From an uncultured Lutibacter sp. (GTDB lineage: Bacteria; Bacteroidota; Bacteroidia; Flavobacteriales; Flavobacteriaceae), in the NCBI RefSeq assembly GCF_947495725.1, contig NZ_CANLZZ010000002.1, forward strand, positions 558,001 through 622,000: a DNA stretch of 64,000 nt. The letters are read 5' to 3'. How positions within the stretch are numbered: position 1 is the stretch's first letter; the number at the start of each line of letters is the position of its first letter. The notes under the pieces are model-generated. The model saw only the letters and a program-made list of their open reading frames with translations, made no database searches and was not told the origin of the DNA. Shown here piece by piece: positions 1 through 9,572 of the stretch. The translations under genes and the position numbers were made by a program.

Positions 1-1175
1 TAGATCTTGGTTATAATGTTGAAGAAACATTAAACAGTTTGGTTATGTATGCATTAAAAGAGAAAGATGATGAGTTATTACAAATTGTAACAAAATCGTT
101 AAATAGCCATTTAGAGTTTATGTTACCAGATGGAGCTTGGGATAACAGTTGGGGTACTCGCCAATATAAATGGAGTTATTGGGGAAGCCGTACTTGTGAT
201 GGTAGTCAGCCTGCTTTTGGTATGATGGCGCACATCAATCCTGCTTTTGGAACAGCCGCAGTTAAAAATACCGAATTATTAAAAGAATGTACTGCTAGCG
301 GATTATTACATGGAGGGCCTCATTTTGAATCTCATGGTGTTAAACCTTGTGTACATCATACATTTGCACATGCAAAACCACTAGCAGCAATGTTAGATCA
401 CTGGAATCATTTACCTGAAATTAATAAAAATACAGCATTGCCAAGAACAACAGCAGATGGAGTAAAACATTTTAAAGATTTAGATGTTTCACTTTTTGCG
501 CGGGGTGATTGGAGAGGGACAGTTAGTGCCTATGATTCAGAGTATCATTATGAATACGATTTCCGTCAGGCAACGGGTGGAGCTTTAGGAGTGTTGTATC
601 ATAATAAAGTAGGATTGTTATGTGCAGCAAGTATGGCCGTATATCAATTGGTTGAAAAGAACAATCAACAACCACAACCAGGTAAGGATATTGCGTTAAC
701 ACCTAGAATTGAAACTTTTAAGAATAATGTATGGTACACTAATTTATTTGATTTAGAAGCAAGTATAAAATCTTCTGATTCTAATGGTAAAATTCAGTTA
801 GTAACAAATACAGTTATTAAAAATGAAGCGCGTGAAGCTGTAACTGAAACGGCGTCAGATTTTGAAATTGACTATAACTGTGCTGCTGAAGAAATGAAAA
901 TAACGGTAAAAACGGATCAGCAAATTAACGAAGCTACAGCATTTGTTCTTCCAATTGTTTCGCCAACAGGTGAAGTGGTAACTTTTAAAAATGAAAATGA
1001 AATTTCTATTCAAAAACTAGAAGGTTTGGTAACAATTAAAGCAAATGTCCCTTTAAATATAAAGGAAATACCCGGAAGCAGAACATTTAATATGGTTCCT
1101 GGAGTTGAGGCAGTGCCTATTGAAATTTTTTTCGATAAAAGTAAAGAGTTGATAATTACAGTAACTGTGAGCTAG
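1..1175 (+). CDS. Toroid polysaccharide lyase-like protein (PL40-like candidate), 5'-truncated by window
   Basis: This is the C-terminal part of a gene that begins upstream of the window. The frame is open from base 3 and the first residues (DLGYNVEETLN) match the paralogue at 14149-16062 from about residue 265, so a TTG at 39 is not the true start. Shared blocks include LEFMLPDGAWDNS, the YWGSRT block and HHTFAHAK. The helical half followed by a beta-rich C-terminal half is the pattern of (alpha/alpha)-toroid lyases. I think of ulvan lyase family PL40, but this is from memory and a heparinase-II/III-like lyase is the alternative. The GH59-type gene follows after 56 bp with no promoter box between, so the two are probably co-transcribed. 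Confidence 0.6.
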   Translation, partial: DLGYNVEETLNSLVMYALKEKDDELLQIVTKSLNSHLEFMLPDGAWDNSWGTRQYKWSYWGSRTCDGSQPAFGMMAHINPAFGTAAVKNTELLKECTASGLLHGGPHFESHGVKPCVHHTFAHAKPLAAMLDHWNHLPEINKNTALPRTTADGVKHFKDLDVSLFARGDWRGTVSAYDSEYHYEYDFRQATGGALGVLYHNKVGLLCAASMAVYQLVEKNNQQPQPGKDIALTPRIETFKNNVWYTNLFDLEASIKSSDSNGKIQLVTNTVIKNEAREAVTETASDFEIDYNCAAEEMKITVKTDQQINEATAFVLPIVSPTGEVVTFKNENEISIQKLEGLVTIKANVPLNIKEIPGSRTFNMVPGVEAVPIEIFFDKSKELIITVTVS

Positions 1176-1231
1176 TTTAAGTATTTAAAACGCATTAATC
1201 TAATTAATAAACAATGAATTAAAAAAATGAT

Positions 1232-3538
1232 ATGAGATTAATTGTAACGTTCTTTTTGTGTTTCTGTTCTGTAGCTTATGCTATTGAAGTAAAAGATTTA
1301 AAATGTGAGTCTAAAACAAATCCTACAGGAATTACCAAAACGCATCCAAGTTTTAGCTGGACTTTTGTTGGTGATAAAACCAGTTCTGAACAAGGAGGTT
1401 TTCGAATTATGATGGCCACAAGTATTGAAAAATTGAAGTATCCTGACATTTGGGATACAGGACCAACCAGTAATTCTGAAACAGGACCTTATCTCTACTT
1501 AGGAAAACCATTAAAGTCAGGGCAAAAGGTATATTGGCAAGTTAGTGTATGGGGTAATAATAGAGGGGTTAAACACAGTGAGCCAGCCTGGTTTGAGATG
1601 GGTGAAATTGTCAATTCAAAAAAAACATTTGAACCTCGTATTTTTGAACAAAAGGAAGGCGTTGTGCAAATATTTTTAAATCCAAAAGATAAAGGTCGAG
1701 TTTTTGAAGGTATTGGAGGCGTTAGTGCTGGAGCTTCTACTGATTTACTGTACGATTATAAAGATCCTTACCAAAGTCAAATTTTAGATATATTATTTAA
1801 ACCCAAGTTTGGAGCTGGTTTTCAGCATCTAAAAGTAGAAATGGGTGGTGGAGAAAATTCTACTTGTGGCTCTGAACCCTCGCATGCTATTTCTAGAGAA
1901 GAATTAAAAAATCCAGTGTCTAGAGGGTACGAATTTTGGCTAATGCGAGAAGCTAAAAACCGAAATAAAGACTTGATTTTGGAATACCTGCCATGGAGTT
2001 TTCCAGGCTATTTGAAACCGAATATTTACACCAAAGAATCAGCTGAATATTTCGTTTCATTTTTAGATGTGGCAAAACGCGATTGGAATTTGGATATTGA
2101 TTGGGTAGCTGCAGCCGAAAACGAAAACTATACCGACCGCGATTGGTTGGTGAATGAAGTGCGCCCACTATTGGATGCCCGTGGGTACAAAAATGTGAAA
2201 ATTCAAGGGCCAGATGATAACAGTGGCGATTGGCAAATTTTTGAAGAACTCGAAAAAGACCCAGAATTTGATAAGGTAATTGAAGCTGCTGGCTATCATT
2301 ATGTGACAGGTCGAGAATTTAATGAAAATATGGTAGATGGCAGAGGACGCCCAACAACTGACAAGGCTAAAGCATCAGGCAAACCACTTTGGGCTAGTGA
2401 AGATTGGAGCTGGACTGGCAAAGATTGGGGTGGAGCAGGGGCACTCAATCTAGCACGTTTGTACAACAAGTTTTATATACGCGATAAAATTACCAAAACC
2501 CTCATTTGGGCACCTATTGGCTCAATATACGAATCGGTTACTTGGGATAAGGCAGGTGCTATGAAGGCTAACAGTCCTTGGAGTGGTTATTATGAAGTAT
2601 GGCCTACCATTTGGGCAACGGCGCATACCACACAATTTGCAGAACCGAATAAATGGAACTATTTGGATAAAGCTTGTGGCTTGTTTGATGCTGCAACTTA
2701 CAAAGGAAGTTGTGTTACTTTAAAAGAAAAAAACAGCGATAATTGGAGTATGATTATTTGTACAGAGGAGGCTGAGACCCTAGCGATTAAGATTGAAAAA
2801 GGCTTGTCAGATAAAATGGTTTCAGTTTGGAAATCTGATGAGAATAATCAGTTTGTTCAGCAAGAATGTATTCTCCCTATAAAAGGAAAGTTTGTAATAA
2901 ATCTTGATCCTAAATGTATTTACTCATTGACCACAACTACAGGTCAGCAAAAAGGACATTATGAAATTCCTAATGAAACAGCTTTTCCTTTTCCTTATAG
3001 TGAAGATTATGAAGATAGAAAAGCAGGAGATTTACCTAAATATCATTCAGACCAAACAGGGAGTTTTGAAATTGCCAAAAAAGAAGATGGAACAAACTGT
3101 TTAAAACAAATTAATACCGAACAAGGGTACGACTGGATGCGTATTTACAGACGTTCAAACATAAAACCTAATACTTTGGTTGGTGATGTAAATTGGAAGG
3201 ATTTTACCTGTAGTGTTGATGTTTTTATTGAAGGCGGTAATGTGGAATTAGGAGGTAGAGTTAAAGGTAGTTATTTGAAAGGGTATCGCTTTATACTCGA
3301 AAAAAATGGAGAATGGAAACTTGTCTTTGATAAAAAAACGTTGGCAGAAGGAAACATTGATGGTTTTGATGGTGGAATTTGGCACAATATAAAACTTCAA
3401 TTTAGAAGTAAAGAAATTCAAGCCTATGTAGATGAAAATTTCATTTTAAAGGTTAATCACCAAAGTAGATCAGGGTATGTTTTATTGGGAAGCTCGTATA
3501 ATGTTAATTTATTTGATAATTTGGAGATAATAGATTAA
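1232..3538 (+). CDS. GH59-type (galactocerebrosidase-like) glycoside hydrolase with N-terminal Fn3-like domain
   Basis: Secreted 768-aa enzyme with a signal peptide at residues 1-17. Residues ~18-125 form an Fn3-like domain of the kind that opens the GH78 rhamnosidases of this locus (PSFSW, YWQVSVW). Residues ~150-545 resemble animal galactocerebrosidase: RVFEGIGGVSAG, the QILDILFKPKFGA block, LPWSFPGYL, and a late PWSGYY/AHTTQF block. By alignment with GALC (WNERSYN, SSEDFS), acid/base Glu is E298 in ENENY and the nucleophile is E390 in LWASEDW. Residues ~590-768 look like a concanavalin-type lectin domain. GH59 enzymes are retaining beta-galactosidases; the substrate here is unknown, perhaps a galactose side chain. 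It follows the toroid lyase-like gene in the same unit. Confidence 0.8.
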   Translation: MRLIVTFFLCFCSVAYAIEVKDLKCESKTNPTGITKTHPSFSWTFVGDKTSSEQGGFRIMMATSIEKLKYPDIWDTGPTSNSETGPYLYLGKPLKSGQKVYWQVSVWGNNRGVKHSEPAWFEMGEIVNSKKTFEPRIFEQKEGVVQIFLNPKDKGRVFEGIGGVSAGASTDLLYDYKDPYQSQILDILFKPKFGAGFQHLKVEMGGGENSTCGSEPSHAISREELKNPVSRGYEFWLMREAKNRNKDLILEYLPWSFPGYLKPNIYTKESAEYFVSFLDVAKRDWNLDIDWVAAAENENYTDRDWLVNEVRPLLDARGYKNVKIQGPDDNSGDWQIFEELEKDPEFDKVIEAAGYHYVTGREFNENMVDGRGRPTTDKAKASGKPLWASEDWSWTGKDWGGAGALNLARLYNKFYIRDKITKTLIWAPIGSIYESVTWDKAGAMKANSPWSGYYEVWPTIWATAHTTQFAEPNKWNYLDKACGLFDAATYKGSCVTLKEKNSDNWSMIICTEEAETLAIKIEKGLSDKMVSVWKSDENNQFVQQECILPIKGKFVINLDPKCIYSLTTTTGQQKGHYEIPNETAFPFPYSEDYEDRKAGDLPKYHSDQTGSFEIAKKEDGTNCLKQINTEQGYDWMRIYRRSNIKPNTLVGDVNWKDFTCSVDVFIEGGNVELGGRVKGSYLKGYRFILEKNGEWKLVFDKKTLAEGNIDGFDGGIWHNIKLQFRSKEIQAYVDENFILKVNHQSRSGYVLLGSSYNVNLFDNLEIID

Positions 3539-3575
3539 AAATTTAAAAAAGAATAAAGGGTTTAAAACAAATAAA

Positions 3576-3620
3576 CCTAATACTACAGGATAGTAATTAT
3601 TGGGTTTAAAATTAACTTTG
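3576..3620 (+). promoter_or_regulatory. PUL box plus -7 element ahead of GH78 operon
   Basis: Box CCTAATACTACAGGATA at 3576-3592, then a 20-nt spacer, then an exact TAnnTTTG element (TAACTTTG, 3613-3620). The ATG of the GH78 gene is 34 bp further on. Box and spacing match nine other sites in the window. An imperfect inverted repeat (3572-3582 with 3598-3608) overlaps this copy. Confidence 0.75.
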
Positions 3621-3654
3621 AAAATGTTAAGAAGAATTTAATTAGCTTTTAAAT

Positions 3655-6510
3655 ATGAATAAAATCAAGCTTTCAATTATACTACTATTAGTTATATGTA
3701 ATGTATCCTGTACTCAAAAAGAATTACCAGCAAAAGGATTAAATTTTAGATCTTTAACTGTTAATTCAAAACAAAATCCAACATCTATTGAAAGTGATCA
3801 ACCTTTTTTTTCTTGGGTTATAGAAGCTAAGGGTTTTAATAAATCACAATCTGCATTTCAGATTTTAGTAGCATCTTCAAAAAATAAATTAAACGAAAAT
3901 GATGCTGATTTATGGAATTCAAAGAAAGTAAATAGCGCTGAATCTACTTTTGTAAAATTTAAAGGGGCATCATTACAAGCATTACAAACTTATTATTGGA
4001 AAGTGAAGGTTTGGGATGAACAAGGAAATGTTTCAAATTGGTCTAATATTCAGCAATTTGAAATGGGATTAATGAGTGAGGCTAATTGGGGAGCCTCAAA
4101 ATGGATTACGCTAAATAAAGATACAAGAACTTCAGAGCATCGTTTTAGAGATTATAAAACGGGTAAAATGGAAAAGCCAATGATAGTTGATGGTTTTGCC
4201 GCTAGTTATTTTAGAAATGAAGTAGAACTTGATAAAGATGTTGAATATGCACAAGTATATATTTGTGGTTTAGGTTATTATGAATTGTATTTGAATGGAC
4301 AAAAAGTAGGAGATCACGTTTTGGATCCAGCTCCTTCAAATTATGATAAACAAGCTTATTACGTAAATTATAATATTACTGAACAAATAAAATCTGGAAA
4401 AAATGCCTTTGGAATTATATTAGGAAATGGATTTTATGGGCAAAATATTTCTTGGAGCCGAGATCCAGAATCGAATAAAAAAGGAGTGTCTTACGGATCA
4501 CCAGCCGTACGTTGTATGGTGAAATTAAATTATACTGATGGTACTTCATCAGATTTTTATACAGATGAAAACTGGAAAGAAGCTACGGGGCCAATTGTGT
4601 TTAATAATATTTATGGAGGTGATACTTATGATGCAAGATATGAGTTAGGAGCGTGGAATTCTGTAGGTTTTAATGATGAAAAATGGGGTAAAGTTAAAAT
4701 TACAAATCCAAAATTGAAAAAAGTAAGCGCACAACAAATTCCTGCTATTAAAAAATTGAAGGAGTTTGAACCTCAAAATGTATTTAAAGCTCCCGATGGA
4801 AATTGGATAGTGGATTTTGGACAAAATATTGCAGGCTGGGTAAAAATAAATGTTCAAGAAAAAGAAGGACAACTAATTGAAATTACAACGACAGAGACAT
4901 TATTAACTAATGGAAAAGATGTCTTTCAAGGTTCTACAGGTGGAGGAGCCAATGGCATGGCACAAATTTTTAAGTACATCTGTAAAGGAAGTGAAAAAGA
5001 ATCTTGGGAACCAAAATTTAGCTATCACGGTTTTAGGTATGCTAAAATAAAAGGGGTTTCGAGAAAACCAGATAGCGATATGATAAAAGCTGTATTGGTT
5101 GCTACTGATATTCAAGAAACGGGAAGTTTTAATTCTTCTAGTGAATTGCTGAATAAAATGCATACAATTAGCAAATGGACCATTGTAGATAATATTCACG
5201 GAATTCCAGAAGATTGTCCACATCGTGAAAAATGTGGTTGGTTAGGCGATGCGCATGCATTTTGTGAATATGCTTTGTATAATTATGACATGTACGATTT
5301 TTACAGAAAATATATGGAGGACATACGTACACAAATGCGACCTACAAAAGGACATAATAATCCTGAAGTTAAATTTCAAGTTCCAACTATGATTGCTCCA
5401 GGAAAGCGTACATCAACCTATGCCAAAATAGATTGGGGTGTTGCAACTATGTATTTACCATGGTACAATTACCTATATTATGGAGATGATACCATTGTAA
5501 AAGACTATTATAAAGAAATGAAAGAGTTAACAAATTTCTATCTTTCGTTTAAAGATGAAAATGGTATTATGCAAGATGGTATGGGAGATTGGTGTCCACC
5601 TAAATGGGACAGAAGAAAAAACCCTAGTGCTATGGAATGCGATCCAATAATTTCTGCAAATGCTTATTTTTATGATGTTTTAGGTATTATGCAAACTTTT
5701 GCCAAAATGAATAAGGATACTGCATATGAAGATCAAATGAAAAAGGAGAAACAAGAATTAAAAGAAGCATTCAATAAAAAATATTTAATTGAAATTCCAA
5801 CTACTAAGTATAAATGGTACGCAAGTCAAACAGCAACAGTGCAGGCGTTACAGTTTGGTATGGTTCCTGAAAATGAGTTGGTTAGCGTTGTAGATGGTTT
5901 GGTATATGATATTACAGAAGTAAAAGGAGGTCATCATTCAACAGGAATTCACGGGAATAGATATATTTATACTGTTTTAAGTAAATATGGAAAAGCAGAT
6001 TTAGCGTATCAAATATTAACTACACCAGAATTTCCAAGTCAAACCTATGTAATGAATTCAGGATTTACAACTTGGCCAGAGCGTCAATTTGAATGGGAGA
6101 AAATGGAAGGGCCAACAAATTCACTAAACCATCCAATGCATAGTGGGTTTGCTGCGTATTTTTATGAATCTTTAGGAGGGATAAAATCAACAAAGGCAGA
6201 AGTGGGATACAAAGAGTTTACAATAAACCCAGAATTTCCAACTCAAATAACTAATACAGATGTAACAATACCAACACCTTATGGTGAAATTAAAAATTCT
6301 TGGACTATTAAAGATGCCGTTTTAACAATGAAACTAACAGTTCCATTTAATACTAAAGGTCATGTATTGTTGAATGTTGATGAATTTAAATCCTTAAAAA
6401 TAAACGGGCAGCCAGTTAATGAAGATAACGAGAGTACTGAATTAAAAATTAAAGATGACTATACAGTTATATTAGGTTCAGGAGTATATGAAATTCAATA
6501 TGTAAAATAA
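3655..6510 (+). CDS. GH78 alpha-L-rhamnosidase, lipoprotein
   Basis: A 951-aa lipoprotein (lipobox ending at Cys in NVSCTQ) that should remove terminal alpha-L-rhamnose from oligosaccharides in the periplasm or at the outer membrane. Domain order is Fn3-like (residues ~25-140), bacterial rhamnosidase N domain (~175-330), a beta domain, the (alpha/alpha)6 barrel (~490-830) and a C-terminal beta domain. The catalytic block reads EDCPHREKCGWLGD: D520, E525 and D532 have the same spacing as D567, E572 and D579 of Bacillus RhaB. The other two GH78 proteins here carry the DCPQRDER variant, so this one belongs to a different subgroup. The late WPER motif stands where other GH78 enzymes have WERW, the proposed general base. 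It leads an operon with the PL25-like gene 13 bp downstream. Confidence 0.92.
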   Translation: MNKIKLSIILLLVICNVSCTQKELPAKGLNFRSLTVNSKQNPTSIESDQPFFSWVIEAKGFNKSQSAFQILVASSKNKLNENDADLWNSKKVNSAESTFVKFKGASLQALQTYYWKVKVWDEQGNVSNWSNIQQFEMGLMSEANWGASKWITLNKDTRTSEHRFRDYKTGKMEKPMIVDGFAASYFRNEVELDKDVEYAQVYICGLGYYELYLNGQKVGDHVLDPAPSNYDKQAYYVNYNITEQIKSGKNAFGIILGNGFYGQNISWSRDPESNKKGVSYGSPAVRCMVKLNYTDGTSSDFYTDENWKEATGPIVFNNIYGGDTYDARYELGAWNSVGFNDEKWGKVKITNPKLKKVSAQQIPAIKKLKEFEPQNVFKAPDGNWIVDFGQNIAGWVKINVQEKEGQLIEITTTETLLTNGKDVFQGSTGGGANGMAQIFKYICKGSEKESWEPKFSYHGFRYAKIKGVSRKPDSDMIKAVLVATDIQETGSFNSSSELLNKMHTISKWTIVDNIHGIPEDCPHREKCGWLGDAHAFCEYALYNYDMYDFYRKYMEDIRTQMRPTKGHNNPEVKFQVPTMIAPGKRTSTYAKIDWGVATMYLPWYNYLYYGDDTIVKDYYKEMKELTNFYLSFKDENGIMQDGMGDWCPPKWDRRKNPSAMECDPIISANAYFYDVLGIMQTFAKMNKDTAYEDQMKKEKQELKEAFNKKYLIEIPTTKYKWYASQTATVQALQFGMVPENELVSVVDGLVYDITEVKGGHHSTGIHGNRYIYTVLSKYGKADLAYQILTTPEFPSQTYVMNSGFTTWPERQFEWEKMEGPTNSLNHPMHSGFAAYFYESLGGIKSTKAEVGYKEFTINPEFPTQITNTDVTIPTPYGEIKNSWTIKDAVLTMKLTVPFNTKGHVLLNVDEFKSLKINGQPVNEDNESTELKIKDDYTVILGSGVYEIQYVK

Positions 6511-6523
6511 AAACATTTAAATA

Positions 6524-7954
6524 ATGAAAAAGATACTTTTTTTGTGTTGCTCTTTTATACTGTTAACTGCTTGTGTAAATTCACAGATTAAAATCAAGCA
6601 AGAAAGTATTTCAACCGTAGATTTTAAAGCATTAACTATTAAAGGTAAATTTGGAATTGCAATAAATGGACGAACTTATCAAAAAGATGCATTGGCATCA
6701 CATAAAGGTTATCAATATATTGCATATTATAATGAGAACCGACGAGTATGTATTTCAAGAAGAAAACTTCCTTTAGGAGATTGGAGAACCATTCAATTTT
6801 TAGATTATAAATTTAATAGTGACGATTCACATAATATAGTATCATTTGGTATTTGCCCAAATGACGGAACTATTCACCTAGCATTTGACCACCATGGGCA
6901 TCCTTTACATTATCGAGTTTCAAAAAAAGGTTTAGCAACTAATCCAGAAACTATTGAATGGAGCTCAGCTTCATTTGGTTCAATTAAAAATGAATTGGAA
7001 GAAAGTAAACCTATTAAAATAACCTACCCAAAATTTTGGCAAACTCCTGAAGGTAATCTTCAAATGAATTACCGTAGAGGAGGTTCAGGTAATGGAGATC
7101 GTATGTTGGTAGACTACAATTCTAAAACTGGGAAATGGGAAAATACACGGCAAATAGATTCAGCGTTAGGGATGTTTAAAGATCAGTTAGGAAAAAGTGA
7201 GTCGCGTTGCTCTTATCCAAATGGCTACGATTATGATGCTAATGGAAGGTTGCATTTAACTTTTGTTTGGCGTGAAAATAGCCAGGGTGCTAATCACGAT
7301 TTAATGTATGTTTATAGCGATGATCGTGGATTTACATGGAAGAATAATGAAGGGGAATTGTTAGAGGAAATCCCAAATGTTAATTCATCTGGTATTGTTG
7401 TACAATCCATTCCAAGAGTATTAGGTTTAATGAATGATCATGGACAGGTTATTGATTCAAAAGGGCGCATACATGTAGTTATGTATCATGGCACTAAAGA
7501 AACAATTGAAGCAGCAGGAAGCACATTGGGAGCAAGCCGGTGGGGACCAAGTGCTGCGCAGCGATATTTTCATTATTGGAGAGAAGAGAATGGTAAATGG
7601 AATAGTTTACAGTTACCTATGGCGGTTGGTAATCGTCCTAAAATTTTTGCGGATAAAAATGACAACCTTATTATAATTTATTGTGGTACAACCGATAAAA
7701 CAATAAAAGGTAAAAGTAGCAAAGCTGATGGTGAAGATTTAATAGTAGCTGTGGCTACCAAAAATAATTATTGGCAAGATTGGCATATTGCACATTCGGT
7801 AAAAGGGCCATTTATGAATGATATGTTGGGTGATGTTTACCGTTGGAAAAATGAAGGTGTTTTATCTATAATGCTTCAAGATAAACCTAAAAATAATAGA
7901 CAACCAAGCTCTTTGAGAGTTGTCGATTTATCTTTTAATTTAAGTAAAAAATAA
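6524..7954 (+). CDS. PL25-like (BNR_4 beta-propeller) ulvan lyase candidate
   Basis: A 476-aa lipoprotein (LTAC lipobox, C17). The whole mature protein has the blade-like repeats of the BNR_4 family. Typical signatures are SDDSHNIVSFGI (H103), GTIHLAFDHHGHPLHYR (H123, H124, H126), then DGRLHLTF-like and SKGRIHVV-like blades. In PL24 and PL25 ulvan lyases, histidine, tyrosine and arginine residues on a seven-bladed propeller cleave the Rha3S-uronate bond by beta-elimination; the histidine blocks here fit that plan. It lies 13 bp after the GH78 gene, so lyase and rhamnosidase are made together. Family assignment is from motif recognition only; a sialidase-like or non-catalytic propeller is less likely. 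Confidence 0.75.
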   Translation: MKKILFLCCSFILLTACVNSQIKIKQESISTVDFKALTIKGKFGIAINGRTYQKDALASHKGYQYIAYYNENRRVCISRRKLPLGDWRTIQFLDYKFNSDDSHNIVSFGICPNDGTIHLAFDHHGHPLHYRVSKKGLATNPETIEWSSASFGSIKNELEESKPIKITYPKFWQTPEGNLQMNYRRGGSGNGDRMLVDYNSKTGKWENTRQIDSALGMFKDQLGKSESRCSYPNGYDYDANGRLHLTFVWRENSQGANHDLMYVYSDDRGFTWKNNEGELLEEIPNVNSSGIVVQSIPRVLGLMNDHGQVIDSKGRIHVVMYHGTKETIEAAGSTLGASRWGPSAAQRYFHYWREENGKWNSLQLPMAVGNRPKIFADKNDNLIIIYCGTTDKTIKGKSSKADGEDLIVAVATKNNYWQDWHIAHSVKGPFMNDMLGDVYRWKNEGVLSIMLQDKPKNNRQPSSLRVVDLSFNLSKK

Positions 7955-8068
7955 ATTTGTATTAGCACTTGTTGAACTTAAGAGTTTTAGGTGAATTCCA
8001 TTTTTTTATATTTATTAAAAGAAAGCAATACTTGTTTTGAAAATAACTATAAATATTCAATCTAAGAA

Positions 8069-8112
8069 CAGTGCAGTACAGGACACTTTTTGATGAAGTA
8101 ATATTTAATTTG
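8069..8112 (+). promoter_or_regulatory. PUL box plus -7 element ahead of GH5-sulfatase-rhaM operon
   Basis: Box CAGTGCAGTACAGGACA at 8069-8085. The best -7 match is TTAATTTG (8105-8112), one mismatch from TAnnTTTG, with a 19-nt spacer; the other nine sites have 20. The GH5 start codon is 24 bp beyond. Confidence 0.68.
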
Positions 8113-8136
8113 CAATGAATTTAATAAATATTACTA

Positions 8137-9531
8137 ATGAAGTTTCAAGCTGTTTTTTTGTTGTTTACATTAACAACTTTAGTTACATATTCGCAAATTA
8201 ACCACGGATTAAGAGATGAATCAGGTCGTCATGTTATTCCAAGAGGTTTTGTAATCAATACTAATGATCATAAAGGTGAAGTGGTTTTTGACAGTGATGA
8301 TTATATGAGAATGGTTAGAATGGGCGCAAATACGCAGGTTATTCGATTAGAACTTGGAAAGTTAAGCAGTTTCCCTGGTGGAAAATTAGATAAAAATTAT
8401 CTTTTAAAATTAGATACTTTAGTAGGGTTGGGCAAAAATTCAGGAATGAAAACTGTTTTTAAAATGACTGTTTATGGTGTAGATAAATTTGTTTGGGAAG
8501 AATTTTGGTTAAATAAAAACAATGAATATCAGACATATATAGATGCTTGGAAAGTTATTTGGAAAAGATTTTCTAGCGATTCATCAGTTTTAGGGTACGA
8601 TGTTGTTAATGAGCCAAGAAAGTTGACAATGGATATTTCTTATACAGATCTCACAAAAAAATATCTAATTCCATTGTATCAAAACATTATTGATGAAAGT
8701 CAAAAGATAAATGCAGATAAGAAGATTCTTTTTCAATCGATTTTTATGAATAAAGGTGAAGCTATAGATAATAATCAATATGCTGAAATTAAAACTCCAA
8801 TAAACAGAAAAAACATCATTTTCGCACCTCATATTTATCAAAATAACATTAATTTAATTAAGCCAGTAATGGATCGTTTTGATAAGGAATCGAAAATGCT
8901 TAATGCACCAATTCTAATTGGAGAATGGGGTTTTCCAACATTTGCTTCGACAGATACCTTAATTGATGGTAAATTGGGGCAGCTAAAATACAAAGAGCTT
9001 TATATTAAAACAGCTGAAACATTTGACCGTATGGGGGTTGGGTCTATAAAAGCTTGGTTTTTAGGAAATAGAAGTATGCAAAATTTTCTTCCTGGAGGTC
9101 CTTCTACTTGGGCTATATTTAGTGATAAAAAAGCTGCAGGTACAGTAGAGCGTAAATACATAACAGATATTATATCCCGTCCTTTTCCTCAATGTATTGC
9201 CGGTAATATTCAATCGTTTTTATTTAATCACGCAACAAGAACTCTTGATTTAAAAATAAAAGCTGATAATAACAAAGGAACTTCTAAAATATTTATTGGA
9301 GCCAATAGGCATTACCCTGATGGATTTTCAATACTAATTAATGAAGATTTGGTAATGTTTTATGACCCGTTAAAAAATGTAGGACTTGAGGTTTATAAAT
9401 GCCCAAATGATGTAAATCCATCAAATTTTATTTGGGACAATCAAAGTCAAAAATTAATAGTGTTAAAATGGCCAATTAGAAATGAAGATTTGAATATAAA
9501 AATTGTTCCAGGCTTAATGAATTTTAAATAA
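8137..9531 (+). CDS. GH5-like glycoside hydrolase, secreted
   Basis: A 464-aa protein with a signal peptide (to about residue 19, TYSQ). Residues ~20-345 form a clan GH-A TIM barrel: VIPRGFV near the first strand, acid/base E159 in YDVVNEP and nucleophile E263 in ILIGEWGF, the standard GH5 pair. Residues ~350-464 look like a beta-sandwich, an arrangement that recalls endoglycoceramidase-type GH5 enzymes. The bond cut is not evident from sequence; in this locus it could act on a xylose, glucose or glucuronate linkage. It is the first gene of a box-driven operon with a sulfatase 41 bp downstream and then rhaM. Confidence 0.8.
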   Translation: MKFQAVFLLFTLTTLVTYSQINHGLRDESGRHVIPRGFVINTNDHKGEVVFDSDDYMRMVRMGANTQVIRLELGKLSSFPGGKLDKNYLLKLDTLVGLGKNSGMKTVFKMTVYGVDKFVWEEFWLNKNNEYQTYIDAWKVIWKRFSSDSSVLGYDVVNEPRKLTMDISYTDLTKKYLIPLYQNIIDESQKINADKKILFQSIFMNKGEAIDNNQYAEIKTPINRKNIIFAPHIYQNNINLIKPVMDRFDKESKMLNAPILIGEWGFPTFASTDTLIDGKLGQLKYKELYIKTAETFDRMGVGSIKAWFLGNRSMQNFLPGGPSTWAIFSDKKAAGTVERKYITDIISRPFPQCIAGNIQSFLFNHATRTLDLKIKADNNKGTSKIFIGANRHYPDGFSILINEDLVMFYDPLKNVGLEVYKCPNDVNPSNFIWDNQSQKLIVLKWPIRNEDLNIKIVPGLMNFK

Positions 9532-9572
9532 TAGTAAAAAAGTGAATTAAAGTAATTACTAAAAATATATTT

